64,000 bases of DNA from Glaciimonas sp. CA11.2 (GTDB lineage: Bacteria > Pseudomonadota > Gammaproteobacteria > Burkholderiales > Burkholderiaceae_D): the NCBI RefSeq assembly GCF_034314045.1, contig NZ_JAVIWL010000001.1, forward strand, positions 3,844,001-3,908,000, given 5' to 3'. A model generated the notes under the pieces. That model made no database searches and was not told the origin of the DNA. It was given only the letters and a program-made list of their open reading frames with translations. Position numbers and translations under genes: made by a program. This document shows, piece by piece, positions 26,847 through 36,478 of this stretch. Each line of letters starts with the position of its first letter. Position 1 is the first letter of the stretch.

Positions 26847-27427
26847 TTTGTAACATCTTACCAAGCGCTCACAGTTAGACGTCTTCATTATACGAACATA
26901 AATAAGCCTCTGAAATCGCGCCTCAAGCAGCAAAATTTATCCGAATGATTGTGTGCAAATGTCAGGAAATGTAGGCATTTGTAGAGTTCCTGATATTTTT
27001 ATTTCTTATAATAAATGTGTGTTCAAAGCAGTATCGAGACCTGATATTTTGAGAAGAGCACAGTTTTGCAGTTTTTCTCCTACATGAAATGACTTAAATT
27101 TAATGCAATTTACAGTGCACATTGAAAAATAAGGCAGGCTAAAAAAATGATTAAAGGATCGGCTCGAATAAGAAATTTTGATCCTGGTTAGTCGCATCCT
27201 TTATCTCGGAACATCGCGAAGCTTCTTACATTGCAGGGCCCATATTCGACCTAAAGTTACATTTCTGAGCGAACAATATTCTTCAGGAAATGCATTCCGA
27301 GATGATTCGTACTGATAATTACTACGTCAACAAACTAAGACGCATTTAGTCATTTAATAACGCGGGAAGTGCCAACCTTTTATAGGATAGCGCCTGGACG
27401 CATTAGCTATGTTTTGAGAGTGTAAAA
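26847..27427. other. Long intergenic region/leader between epsE and epsF
   Basis: No gene is visible. It contains the conserved inverted repeat and TATAAT (26958-27012), then about 410 bases of predicted 5' leader. The leader is AT-rich and includes AGGATC...GATCCT (about 27158-27184). No known riboswitch pattern was recognised. Confidence 0.55.
26958..27012 (+). promoter_or_regulatory. epsF promoter with 40-bp inverted repeat (site 3)
   Basis: Left arm AATGTCAGGAA (26958-26968), 18-base spacer, right arm TTCCTGATATT (26987-26997): 10 of 11 positions symmetrical. A perfect TATAAT is at 27007-27012. The run TATTTTTATTT after the right arm makes it look like a terminator for epsE, but the layout matches the other promoter sites. 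It would start a separate transcript for epsF-epsG-xrtB-epsI. Confidence 0.7.
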
Positions 27428-28834
27428 ATGAATTTTAACCAGTTCCTGCTTATCCTGCGCGTGAGGTACAAGGTAGTCTTGATCACGCTTCTATTGTCTT
27501 TTGTCGTTACTTTGGCGGTCAACCTTTTACTTCCTAAAACTTATAAGGCAACTACCTCGCTAGTATTAAATTATAAGGGTGTAGATCCCGTTACTGGTAT
27601 AGCATTGCCAGCACTGCTAATGCCGGGATACATGGCAACACAGGTCGATATCATTTCGAGCAGGAGCGTCGCCCTGAGAGTCGTTGATGATCTCAAGTTA
27701 GCCGACGGCGCGGTGGTTAGGGGGCAATTCATTGCCAATGCAGACGGTAAGGGAACTATTCGAGACTGGCTTGCAGATTTGTTGTTGAAAAAAATGGAAG
27801 TCGTACCGTCGCGAGAAAGTAGTGTGATCGATATTAGTTTCAAAGGCGCTGATCCACAATTTTCTGCTGAAGTTGCAAATGCATTTGCTTCCGCTTATCT
27901 GCAAATAAGTATCCGACTTAAAATAGAGCCTTCCCAAAAAGCATCTGGTTACTTCACTAATCAGATTAGCTTATTGCGAGAAGCACTTGAGAAAACTCAA
28001 AACAAATTATCTGTATATCAGCAAGCGCACGGTATCGTGAACGCTGATAATCGCCTTGATGTTGAGTCTGCGCGGCTAAATGATCTTTCCTCGCAATTGG
28101 TGCTGGCACAAGGTCAGTCTATGGAGGCTAGCTCTCGGCAGCGCCAGGCACAAAGTGGTTTGGGAGTATCACCAGATGTATTGGGCAACCCTCTTGTCCA
28201 AAACTTGAAAGCTAGCTTGTCGATAGCAGAAGCTAAGTTTGCCGATACATCCCAGCGTGTCGAAAAAAATCATCCACAGTACCAATCTGCCAAGTCTGAA
28301 GTTGATAAGTTGCGGTCTAATCTGGATGAACAAATAAAGTTAGCTAGTGGTGGTGTGGCTGGGAATGCCCAAATTCTGCGACAGCGCGAAGCCGAAATTC
28401 GCTCCGCACTAGCTTTGCAAACCACAAAGGTAATGGCTCTCAATAGCGCACGTGACGAACTTAAGGTGCTGACTACCGAGATGGAAAATGCGCAACGAAC
28501 CTACGAAGGTGCATCGGCTCGCTACAGTCAGACAAATATGGAAGGGCAGTCTAATCAATCCGACATCGCAGTATTGAATATTGCGGTCGCACCCATCGTT
28601 CCATCGAATCCCAAAGTGTTAATAAACATGCTCGTATCGATTTTTCTAGGAACGATGCTCGGATTGAGTTTTGGCTTAATGGCAGAAATGATGGATCGTC
28701 GCGTTAGATCTACTGAGGATCTCATCAATGTGCTGGGGGTACCAGTTCTCGGTGTGCTGCAATGGAATCCGCCAGTACGATTGCGTGGGAGTTTTTTAAA
28801 CCGTTTTTTACGAAGCAACCCGAAGGCGAATTGA
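27428..28834 (+). CDS. epsF: EPS chain-length determinant EpsF (Wzz/GNVR family)
   Basis: A 468-residue polysaccharide co-polymerase. The N-terminus [32 protein letters not shown] gives TM1; a long periplasmic part with coiled-coil character ([33 protein letters not shown]) follows; the C-terminal TM2 is near [31 protein letters not shown]. It sets chain length and pairs with the cytoplasmic kinase-like EpsG encoded 3 bases downstream. The family is the EpsF type of exosortase-B loci. The gene has its own predicted promoter 400 bases upstream. Confidence 0.9.
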   Translation: MNFNQFLLILRVRYKVVLITLLLSFVVTLAVNLLLPKTYKATTSLVLNYKGVDPVTGIALPALLMPGYMATQVDIISSRSVALRVVDDLKLADGAVVRGQFIANADGKGTIRDWLADLLLKKMEVVPSRESSVIDISFKGADPQFSAEVANAFASAYLQISIRLKIEPSQKASGYFTNQISLLREALEKTQNKLSVYQQAHGIVNADNRLDVESARLNDLSSQLVLAQGQSMEASSRQRQAQSGLGVSPDVLGNPLVQNLKASLSIAEAKFADTSQRVEKNHPQYQSAKSEVDKLRSNLDEQIKLASGGVAGNAQILRQREAEIRSALALQTTKVMALNSARDELKVLTTEMENAQRTYEGASARYSQTNMEGQSNQSDIAVLNIAVAPIVPSNPKVLINMLVSIFLGTMLGLSFGLMAEMMDRRVRSTEDLINVLGVPVLGVLQWNPPVRLRGSFLNRFLRSNPKAN

Positions 28835-28837
28835 ATC

Positions 28838-29725
28838 ATGGAACGCCAGATGAACCCACCTACTGCTCTTGTATCTGTGCAACCCCTCACTCCAGTGCGT
28901 GAGTCTAGTATTGGCCGCCTCTTGGTCGACATGGGCAAAATAACACTGGAAGACGCAGAAGAGATAATTCGCCAGCAAAAAGAAAAGGGCATGCGTTTTG
29001 GCGAAGCCGCGCAAAGTCTCGGCTTAATTACCGAAGCTGATATTCAACAGGTTCTTGCCCGTCAGTTTGACTATTCCTATCTGGAACCGGGTCTAGGCAA
29101 TTTTGCGCCAGAGCTGGTTACAGTCTATGAGCCTTTTAGCGAGCAAGCCGAAACATTACGGACGATACGCAGCCAGCTAATGCTCCGATGGTTCGCCAAC
29201 GGAAATAAATCACTTGCCGTTGTGAGTGCGAATCCTGGAGAGGGAGCTAGTTTGTTCGCCGCCAATTTGGCGGTCGTGTTTTCACAACTTGGCGAGCAGA
29301 CATTACTTGTCGATGCCAATCTTCGCAACCCACGCCAACAACAAATTTTTAACCTTACCGGCAAGCAAGGTTTGTCCGACATACTTGGTGGACGAGCAGA
29401 TTTGGATGCCATTGCCGAAGTTGAATACTTCGATAATCTGTCCGTATTACAAGCCGGAACAATACCACCCAATCCGCAGGAACTGATTAGCCGCCGGTCT
29501 TTTGGTCCTCTTACATTGAGTATTTCTAAGCTTTTTGATGTCGTCATCTACGACGTTTCAGCGTTCTCGGCTGGGGCCGATGCGCTGGCGATTGCGGCGC
29601 GCGCCGGCGGTGTGTTGTTGGTCGCCCGCAAAAATGAAACCCGTATCGCCGATATCAATGCAATGGCTGATCATTTTGGACGAGTTGGTACTGAAGTGAT
29701 CGGTTCGGTAATGGTCGATTTTTAA
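28838..29725 (+). CDS. epsG: EpsG, BY-kinase-like chain-length determinant partner
   Basis: A 295-residue P-loop protein of the EpsG type. Residues 25-75 resemble an MshEN-like/GSPII_E N-terminal region (IGRLLVDMGKITLEDAEEIIRQQ, FGEAAQSLGLITEADIQQVLA), the rest a MinD/BY-kinase fold: VSANPGEGASLFAANLAVVF (Walker A position), LLVDANLRNPRQ (Walker A'), DVVIYDVSA (Walker B). Notably the Walker A Lys is replaced: GEGAS instead of GEGK/RS. No C-terminal tyrosine cluster is present. It therefore may bind nucleotide poorly or act as a structural partner of EpsF. It overlaps xrtB by one base (TAATG). Confidence 0.88.
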   Translation: MERQMNPPTALVSVQPLTPVRESSIGRLLVDMGKITLEDAEEIIRQQKEKGMRFGEAAQSLGLITEADIQQVLARQFDYSYLEPGLGNFAPELVTVYEPFSEQAETLRTIRSQLMLRWFANGNKSLAVVSANPGEGASLFAANLAVVFSQLGEQTLLVDANLRNPRQQQIFNLTGKQGLSDILGGRADLDAIAEVEYFDNLSVLQAGTIPPNPQELISRRSFGPLTLSISKLFDVVIYDVSAFSAGADALAIAARAGGVLLVARKNETRIADINAMADHFGRVGTEVIGSVMVDF

Positions 29726-30636
29726 TGAACAATGGACTGACTATTTCCGGTAGAAACACACTGACTGCATCGAAAAAAATCTTTGCCGTATGGTGGCCTT
29801 TAATAGTTGGTCTGTTGATCCTGTACGTGCCAACTTTCTTCGATCTCGCAACTGGCATATGGATCAGCGAAGACAACGCGCATGGGCCGATCATTTTAAG
29901 TCTTGCGGTCTGGCTGATGATAATAAATTGGCCAAACATGTTGAATCGTAGTGAGGGGGAAAAGGGTAATGTAATTGGTTGGCCCATAAGTATTTTCGGC
30001 TTGCTGCTGTACATCGTTGGGCGCTCTCAAGGCATTTTACTTTTTGAAACCGCCTCCTTTATTGTGCTTCTTATCGGAATTCTATTAGTGATAAAGGGTG
30101 GGGAAGCGTTTAAAGCGCAATGGTTTCCGTTCTTTTTTATGCTTTTTATGGTGCCTTTGCCGGGTTCGATAGTGATTGCAGTCACCTTACCTATGAAAAT
30201 GGCGGTCTCTTTTGTTACGGAGCACGTGTTGTATCTCGCTGGCTATCCTATTGCGCGTAGCGGGGTCATTTTGCAGATAGGACAATACCAACTGATGGTC
30301 GCTGACGCTTGTGCCGGTCTGCATACACTTTTGACGCTGGAAGCGCTGGGTTTGTTTTATCTGAATGTTGTGCGGCATACGGCCACTATTCGTAATGTTG
30401 TTCTTGCCATTTTGATAGTCCCGATCTCCTTTACTGCCAACGTTATCCGTGTAATGGCACTTACATTAATTACCTATTATTTGGGTGATGCGGCCGGACA
30501 AGGTTTTTTGCATGGGTTTGCCGGGATGGTGCTGTTCCTAAGCGCCCTGATGCTTATTATTACTACCGATTCGTTGCTGAGGTTCATCGTAAAAACGCGT
30601 GTCAAAAAGTACGGTAATCCAGAAAGTACGAGATGA
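29725..30636 (+). CDS. xrtB: Exosortase B
   Basis: A 303-residue integral membrane transpeptidase with eight or more hydrophobic segments. The catalytic residues of exosortases are in place: Cys196 in VADACAGLHTLL, Arg242 in FTANVIRVMAL, and His263 in GQGFLHGFAGM. Exosortases cleave PEP-CTERM tails, similar in idea to sortases; the protein at 22366-23190 is a likely substrate. The B type is normally encoded in EPS loci with epsI. It overlaps epsG by one base and epsI by four bases (ATGA), so the three are translationally coupled. Confidence 0.94.
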   Translation: MNNGLTISGRNTLTASKKIFAVWWPLIVGLLILYVPTFFDLATGIWISEDNAHGPIILSLAVWLMIINWPNMLNRSEGEKGNVIGWPISIFGLLLYIVGRSQGILLFETASFIVLLIGILLVIKGGEAFKAQWFPFFFMLFMVPLPGSIVIAVTLPMKMAVSFVTEHVLYLAGYPIARSGVILQIGQYQLMVADACAGLHTLLTLEALGLFYLNVVRHTATIRNVVLAILIVPISFTANVIRVMALTLITYYLGDAAGQGFLHGFAGMVLFLSALMLIITTDSLLRFIVKTRVKKYGNPESTR

Positions 30637-31322
30637 AAAATAAATGGATTACTTGCGCGATATTGGGTGGATTAATGGTCTTCTCCAGTGCTTTAACAAA
30701 GGTCATGACACCGACTGCAAAGATTGCAGATCAGCAGCCGAAATTTAGCTTAGAGCGGATGATCCCGAATACTTTTTCAGGTTGGGAATTAGATAATTCG
30801 ATAGTACCTGTGGCAGTCGATTCCAGTGTGGAGGCACAGTTAAACGCAATTTACAACCAAACGTTATCTCGAACATATATCAACCGAAAGGGCGAGCGCA
30901 TTATGCTCTCGATTGCTTACGGCGGCGACCAGAGTGGTGAGGGTACGCAGGCTCATCGTCCCGAGTTTTGTTATACCGCGCAAGGATTTCAGCTCGTTAG
31001 CAATGTGGTCTCTGAATTGCCGACCCCGATAGGAAAAATTCCTGTCCGTCGTTTGAAGGCTGTGCTTGGTTCGCGTATCGAGCCAATAACATATTGGCTG
31101 ACGGTTGGAAATAAAGCGACGTTGCCAGGGTTCGGGCGGATGTTGACCCAGTTATCTTACGGCCTGACTGGCGTTGTTCCGGACGGCATGCTGGTCCGGG
31201 TATCGTCGTTAGATGCGGACAACGCGCACGCTTATGCTTTGCAGGATCAGTTCATCAATTCGCTTTTGTCGCAGATTGATAACAACGCAAGAATTCGTCT
31301 CACCGGTAGGTTGAGCAGTTAA
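30633..31322 (+). CDS. epsI: Exosortase-associated protein EpsI
   Basis: A 229-residue EpsI/DUF3485 protein. An N-terminal hydrophobic segment (WITCAILGGLMVFSSALT) anchors it; the body has MIPNTFSGWELD, YGGDQSGEGTQAHRPEFCYTAQGF and the conserved HxPExCY-like signature (HRPEFCYTAQG). EpsI proteins almost always accompany exosortases and are proposed to be needed for its activity or for EPS export. The conserved Cys is present. Overlap with xrtB by four bases supports joint translation. Confidence 0.92.
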   Translation: MKNKWITCAILGGLMVFSSALTKVMTPTAKIADQQPKFSLERMIPNTFSGWELDNSIVPVAVDSSVEAQLNAIYNQTLSRTYINRKGERIMLSIAYGGDQSGEGTQAHRPEFCYTAQGFQLVSNVVSELPTPIGKIPVRRLKAVLGSRIEPITYWLTVGNKATLPGFGRMLTQLSYGLTGVVPDGMLVRVSSLDADNAHAYALQDQFINSLLSQIDNNARIRLTGRLSS

Positions 31323-31343
31323 TTTAAATTTAAAGAGATTTCA

Positions 31344-32429
31344 ATGTCGAAAATTGCCTTAATTACTGGTGTAACTGGCCAAGATGGTGCCTACCTGGCC
31401 GAATTCCTGCTGAAAAAAGGCTATATTGTTCACGGTATAAAACGGCGTTCGTCCCTCTTCAATACCGATCGTATTGATAATTTATACCAAGATCCGCATG
31501 TTTCCAATCGTAATTTTGTATTGCATTACGGTGATCTGACTGATTCGACCAACCTCATTCGCATCATTCAACAGGTTCAGCCAGATGAGATCTATAATCT
31601 CGCCGCAATGAGCCACGTCGCGGTTAGTTTTGACACGCCTGAATACACTGCCAATGCAGATGGTATCGGCACTTTACGTTTACTGGAAGCGATCCGTATT
31701 TTGGGTCTCGAAAAGAAGACGCGCTTTTATCAGGCATCAACCTCTGAATTGTACGGTTTAGTACAAGAAACGCCGCAGAAGGAAACAACGCCTTTTTATC
31801 CGCGCAGTCCTTATGCGGTTGCTAAACTATATGCTTACTGGATTACTGTCAATTATCGCGAAGCCTATGGCATGTATGCCTGCAATGGCATCTTGTTCAA
31901 CCACGAAAGTCCGTTGCGCGGAGAAACCTTCGTTACCCGCAAGATCACGCGTGCGCTGGCCCGAATCCAGCTGGGACTGCAGGACTGTCTATATTTGGGC
32001 AATATGGATTCGTTACGTGACTGGGGCCATGCGAAAGATTACGTCGAAATGCAATGGCTCATGCTGCAGCAAGATCAAGCGGATGACTTTGTCATTGCTA
32101 CCGGCGTGCAATACAGCGTCCGCGATTTCGTTGATGCGGCTGCGCGGGAACTTGACATGCAGATCTATTGGAAGGGCCAGGGCGTCGATGAGATTGGCGT
32201 CGACAAAAACGGCAAGTGTATCGTCAAAGTTGATCCTCGCTATTTCCGTCCTACCGAAGTGGAAACCTTACTCGGAGATCCGACGAAAGCCAGAGAAAAG
32301 CTGGGCTGGACTCCTAGAACTACTTTCCAGGAACTAGTTTCTGAGATGGTACGTGAGGACTTGAAGAGCGCCGAGCGTGACGAATTGGTCAAGAAGCACG
32401 GCTTCACAGCGTTTGATTATCATGAATAA
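31344..32429 (+). CDS. gmd: GDP-mannose 4,6-dehydratase
   Basis: A 361-residue short-chain dehydratase: [16 protein letters not shown] (NADP-binding TGxxGxxG), [24 protein letters not shown] (catalytic T/E region), [15 protein letters not shown] (YxxxK), and [15 protein letters not shown]. It converts GDP-mannose to GDP-4-keto-6-deoxymannose, the first step to GDP-L-fucose. An AAAGAGATT purine stretch precedes the ATG. It overlaps fcl by 8 bases. Its substrate comes from ManC, encoded 17 kb downstream. Confidence 0.96.
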   Translation: MSKIALITGVTGQDGAYLAEFLLKKGYIVHGIKRRSSLFNTDRIDNLYQDPHVSNRNFVLHYGDLTDSTNLIRIIQQVQPDEIYNLAAMSHVAVSFDTPEYTANADGIGTLRLLEAIRILGLEKKTRFYQASTSELYGLVQETPQKETTPFYPRSPYAVAKLYAYWITVNYREAYGMYACNGILFNHESPLRGETFVTRKITRALARIQLGLQDCLYLGNMDSLRDWGHAKDYVEMQWLMLQQDQADDFVIATGVQYSVRDFVDAAARELDMQIYWKGQGVDEIGVDKNGKCIVKVDPRYFRPTEVETLLGDPTKAREKLGWTPRTTFQELVSEMVREDLKSAERDELVKKHGFTAFDYHE

Positions 32430-33375
32430 GACGGCGATGGATAGGAGCGCCAAGATATACATAGCGGGCCATCGAGGGATGGTCGGTTCAGCTATCGCAC
32501 GCAACCTTTTGGCCAAAGGCTATAGCAATATTTTGACGCGTACGCACAAGGACCTTGATCTTCTGGATCAGGCAGCAGTGCAGGCATTTATACAGGATCA
32601 AAAACCTGATTATATTTTTCTTGCAGCCGCGAAGGTTGGTGGTATTCAAGCCAACAATATTCAGCGTGCTGACTTCATTTATCAAAATCTGATGATCGAG
32701 GGAAACCTCATACATGCAGCGCATTTAGCTGGCGTAGAGCGGCTGCTATTTCTCGGTTCAAGTTGTATTTATCCGAGAGACTGCATGCAGCCAATAAAGG
32801 AAGAATATCTTCTTACTGGTCCTCTGGAGTCGACCAACGAGCCTTATGCGATCGCAAAAATTGCAGGCATAAAACTTTGCGAGTCATATAACCGTCAATA
32901 CGGTCGCCAGTACGTTAGCGCGATGCCGACCAATCTGTATGGTCCCAACGACAACTATGATCTCGATAACTCGCACGTTTTACCCGCTTTGTTAAGAAAA
33001 GCCTATGAAGCCCAACAGCGCCGAGAACTATCGCTGGAATTGTGGGGTTCTGGCGCGCCTATGCGCGAATTTCTATACGTAGATGATATGGCTGATGCTT
33101 GTGTTTTCCTGATGGAGCACGCCGAAATTAAGGATGGATTATTTAATATCGGTACGGGAATAGACGTAACGATCCGTGAGTTGGCGGAGACCATCATGAG
33201 GATCATTGGATTTGAAGGCAAGATTGTGTTCGACGCTTCGAAGCCGGACGGTACGCCAAGGAAATTGCTAGACGTCTCACGTCTCAAGGCGCTGGGATGG
33301 TCAGCAACGACCACACTGGAACAAGGCATTGCTTTGACTCTTAGTGCTTACTGCGCAACACAATCGGCAAACTAA
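32422..33375 (+). CDS. fcl: GDP-L-fucose synthase
   Basis: A 317-residue SDR epimerase/reductase: [18 protein letters not shown] (nucleotide loop), [29 protein letters not shown] (YxxxK), and [16 protein letters not shown]. It turns GDP-4-keto-6-deoxymannose into GDP-L-fucose using NADPH. ATG 32422 overlaps the gmd stop; ATG 32437 (MDRSAK) is an alternative. The presence of gmd and fcl implies that the EPS contains L-fucose, or a derivative. No Shine-Dalgarno is clear because the start lies within gmd. Confidence 0.95.
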   Translation: MNKTAMDRSAKIYIAGHRGMVGSAIARNLLAKGYSNILTRTHKDLDLLDQAAVQAFIQDQKPDYIFLAAAKVGGIQANNIQRADFIYQNLMIEGNLIHAAHLAGVERLLFLGSSCIYPRDCMQPIKEEYLLTGPLESTNEPYAIAKIAGIKLCESYNRQYGRQYVSAMPTNLYGPNDNYDLDNSHVLPALLRKAYEAQQRRELSLELWGSGAPMREFLYVDDMADACVFLMEHAEIKDGLFNIGTGIDVTIRELAETIMRIIGFEGKIVFDASKPDGTPRKLLDVSRLKALGWSATTTLEQGIALTLSAYCATQSAN

Positions 33376-33473
33376 ATGAACATGCTAATAAGGCCCTCTT
33401 TAATCCTGCCAGCAGTCCTTCTTGGCTTGTCATTAAGCATGGTGCACCGGGTAAAAAACGGGGTCTTAAAGCA

Positions 33474-34832
33474 ATGCAAAGACAACACAATATTGGATGC
33501 AGGATGACGGTCGGTGCTCGCCAAGTTGTCACCAGCAGTGTATTGCTACTAGTCGAAAATATGGTTCGGTTAATGGCGGTTGCGGCAGTGTCATTTTTTA
33601 TTGCGAGGCAATTGGGGCCGGAGCAGTTTGGTATCTTGAACTTTGCATCGGCGCTTATGGCGATTCTGCTATCCATAGCAACGCTAGGCTTGGATACGCC
33701 GGTAATTTTCCGACTTATGCACAGCCAGCATCCGAGCGCCGTAATGCGCGCAGTGCTGGTGTTGCGCTGCGCTGCAGGACTGGCGGTATTGGTATTGGCG
33801 ACTCTCGCGGCTTACTTATTGAAACATAACGATTCATTGGCACTTTCAGTGACGCTGATCGTCAGTCTAAGTATTCCGCTAAGCACGTTTAGTGTCTTCG
33901 ACTATTGGTTCAAAGCTAAGACGTTACCTACGCGTCCAGCAATGGCCCGCATTACTGGGACTTTAATCGCTGCTGGCGCAAAGGTTGCCTGCCTGCTTTT
34001 TGGCTTTGGAGTTGTTGCGCTGGCTTGGACTGTCGTCCTTGAAGCATTAGTTACAAGCGTTGGAATGACGTTGGCCTACCTTAGTGTGACCCGAAAGATC
34101 GGTAATGATGGTTGGTCTGAGGGACGTCAACTCATCATCGTAATAGCCCGAGAAAGTTGGCCCTACATGTTGAGCGCAGTAGCGGTGGTTGCTTACATGA
34201 AGATTGATGTTGTCATGCTTGGGTATTTGTCGACCAATAGCGAAACTGGTATTTACGGTCTGGCGCAAAAGCTGTCAGAGGTACTCTACATAGTACCGGT
34301 TGTAATTATCGAATCGGCTTATCCGGTACTAGCAAGGCGCTTTATGGATCGAGGGCAATCGCTAGGGAGTCAGCAGGGACAGATGTTATTTGATCTAGCG
34401 GCGGGTGGCTCAATGATTGCGACCATCATCTCACTGATTTTGGCACGGCCAGCAATCCATCTGATGTTTGGCGCAGGATATGAGAACGCGATAAATATTT
34501 TTTATTTACATGCGTGGAGCTGTGTTGCGATTGCATTGAATACAGCGCGCCATCGTTGGCTGGCGACTCTGGGACTACAGCGCTACGCACCGAGTGTTAC
34601 GGGGATTGGGCTGATCATTAACGTGGCGATGAATTTTGTGTTGATACCACAATTTGGCGCTTTGGGTGCGGCCTTGGCGACCGTTGTCTCTTATTTTATT
34701 TCTGGTTACATTTCTTCCTTTTTCTTTGTTGCGTTACGCGATATTGCAAACATGCAAACTAAGGCGTTATGGCCTTGGGCACGTCTTTATTTTCACGGAA
34801 GAACATGGCGGATCAGTGCGAATCCGGGTTGA
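33474..34832 (+). CDS. Lipid-linked oligosaccharide flippase (Wzx-like)
   Basis: A 452-residue membrane protein of the polysaccharide transporter (PST/MATE-like) superfamily, with about 12 hydrophobic segments. VRLMAVAAVSFFIARQLGPEQFGILNFASALMA is the typical first TM pair of flippases, and FVLIPQFGALGAALATVVSYFI the typical last repeat. It would flip the undecaprenyl-linked repeat unit to the periplasm. Start uncertain: ATG 33474 or the internal ATG 33504 (MTVGARQ), which is closer to the usual N-terminus. It follows fcl by about 100 bases. Confidence 0.9.
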   Translation: MQRQHNIGCRMTVGARQVVTSSVLLLVENMVRLMAVAAVSFFIARQLGPEQFGILNFASALMAILLSIATLGLDTPVIFRLMHSQHPSAVMRAVLVLRCAAGLAVLVLATLAAYLLKHNDSLALSVTLIVSLSIPLSTFSVFDYWFKAKTLPTRPAMARITGTLIAAGAKVACLLFGFGVVALAWTVVLEALVTSVGMTLAYLSVTRKIGNDGWSEGRQLIIVIARESWPYMLSAVAVVAYMKIDVVMLGYLSTNSETGIYGLAQKLSEVLYIVPVVIIESAYPVLARRFMDRGQSLGSQQGQMLFDLAAGGSMIATIISLILARPAIHLMFGAGYENAINIFYLHAWSCVAIALNTARHRWLATLGLQRYAPSVTGIGLIINVAMNFVLIPQFGALGAALATVVSYFISGYISSFFFVALRDIANMQTKALWPWARLYFHGRTWRISANPG

Positions 34833-35152
34833 TTTAATAATTCCAACGATTTATAAATTTTCGAGATTTTTAATTTGAAAACATCTTAGCTGAATGGATA
34901 CGAATTTTTATTTTTGTTGATTAACAAGTCGGGCAACTTCTTACCTTTAGAGTTAATCAGTAGTACGAGAGAGCACTTTGAACGTGACAGATAAATCAGG
35001 TTCTGTGGATATGACTATAGACGAGGTGGTCCAGTCCTATTGTGACGCCGCTCTTCACATGGTTGATATGCAATAAAAAATGATATTTAAAATTTACTAG
35101 GTTAGACATCGGAAACTGGTTCGTAACAAATGCAGAGCTGCCAAGTAATAAA
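34833..35152. other. Intergenic region between flippase and polymerase genes
   Basis: About 320 bases, AT-rich. A 30-codon GTG-started frame (34984-35076) encodes an acidic peptide, but it has no convincing Shine-Dalgarno and no recognised similarity, so I do not call it a gene. No hairpin terminator was seen. Confidence 0.45.
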
Positions 35153-36478
35153 ATGAAAAGATACTTCAAAAATATTTCGACTCATATCCCTAGCGAAAGG
35201 GCGACGAAGCAATTACCTTCGTGGCCAGCGATATCTATTATTTTGCTTTTGGTATTTGCTGTGATTTTTCCACCTGGCTTGCTGTCGGGCATGAATTTAT
35301 ATTTACTATTGCTAGCGCTGTTTGCTTGGATTTGTTCCAAAGAGTCATTCGATAAAAATCTGCTAAGGGTGATCGCCCCTTTTTTCTTGATTATTATTAT
35401 TGGTTTGGCAGTAGGTTCAAGCGCCGATCGATACATCTTTTTAAAAGATCTTTGGTATGTGTCGAACGCACCGATCATCATTAGTGTTGGATATGTCCTA
35501 TATCGTTGCATGCCTGATCTAGGATCCGGACTGAGGGCTTTTGTGATTGCCGGCACCTTGCTTTCTTTGCTTTACCTGGCAAATTTCGCTATTCATCCTG
35601 ATCTATTTAATTTGAGTACCGTAGCGCTACGAGAAGTCGCAGGTACAGGGTATTACGCCCCAGCGCTTGCTTTCACCATTTTGTTCGCGTATCGAGGAAA
35701 GTGGTTAGAAGCTCTCAAATTACCACGCTGGTTGGCTATCGCTTGTCTGGTCATTTGTGCGCTGGCGATAACTGCCAGCTTTTCTCGCACGATAGTGATC
35801 GTTACCTTGATTGGCGTACTTGCTTCCTCAGGGGCTTTTGTGCGTAGGGAGGCCTTACACATTGGGGTAATCCTTGTCGTTAGTTTGTTGGTAATAGGTA
35901 TTCTGCGGATGGGTATCGATGTGGACTCGAACGAAGCCAGCACCACTTTTTTGGGTAAGATTGCCCGCTCTACGGATGAACTCACTATTCAAGAATACAC
36001 CGATTTAAAGAGCATTAATTACAATTGGCGTGGCTACGAAACTGCTAGAGCGTGGAGATATTATTCCTCCGGTTCGGTTTTAGGACTAGCAATGGGGCAG
36101 GGATTTGGCGCTGAGGTAGATCTAGGACTTTTTATGCCTTTGGGCTCGGGTTCCAAAGGCGAGCGTGTGCGTGTGCGGCTTGCCCCTGTTTTACATAATG
36201 GTTTTGCATACTTATTAGTGAAGGGTGGCGTTGTCGCTATTGGATTGTTCTGTTTCGTTCTGGTTTCTCTATATCGGATTGGCCGAAAAAAAGCGGCAAG
36301 TGTCGCAAAAGATTACTCTCGGCAGGCTGCGCGTGTCATGCAAGCTACCGCTATAACCCTAACATTTACGACGTGGCTGATAGCCGGTGTTTTTAATAAG
36401 CTCGATTTGTTTCCATTCATGCTTGTCGCAGGATTTTTATTGGCGGCATTGACGCGCAATGAAGATGAGGCCACATGA
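35153..36478 (+). CDS. O-antigen ligase/polymerase-like membrane protein (Wzy candidate)
   Basis: A 441-residue protein with about 11-12 hydrophobic segments and a large periplasmic loop around residues 260-340 (DELTIQEYTDLKSINYNWRGYE..., then VRLAPVLHNGFAYLLVKGG). The HNGFAYLLVKGG motif is typical of the Wzy_C/O-antigen ligase superfamily. In an EPS locus with a flippase, the likely job is polymerisation of repeat units. It overlaps the GH5 gene by four bases (ATGA). The specific linkage cannot be inferred. Confidence 0.8.
   Translation: MKRYFKNISTHIPSERATKQLPSWPAISIILLLVFAVIFPPGLLSGMNLYLLLLALFAWICSKESFDKNLLRVIAPFFLIIIIGLAVGSSADRYIFLKDLWYVSNAPIIISVGYVLYRCMPDLGSGLRAFVIAGTLLSLLYLANFAIHPDLFNLSTVALREVAGTGYYAPALAFTILFAYRGKWLEALKLPRWLAIACLVICALAITASFSRTIVIVTLIGVLASSGAFVRREALHIGVILVVSLLVIGILRMGIDVDSNEASTTFLGKIARSTDELTIQEYTDLKSINYNWRGYETARAWRYYSSGSVLGLAMGQGFGAEVDLGLFMPLGSGSKGERVRVRLAPVLHNGFAYLLVKGGVVAIGLFCFVLVSLYRIGRKKAASVAKDYSRQAARVMQATAITLTFTTWLIAGVFNKLDLFPFMLVAGFLLAALTRNEDEAT

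Noticed and set aside
26958..27002. Stem with T-rich tail after epsE read as an intrinsic terminator
   Set aside because: The arms, spacer length and downstream TATAAT match the conserved promoter element at three other genes, so the promoter reading explains it better; a dual role is still possible.
26998..27427. GEMM-type c-di-GMP riboswitch in the epsF leader
   Set aside because: The conserved core and tetraloop-receptor pattern of that class were not found by eye; only a covariance search could settle it.
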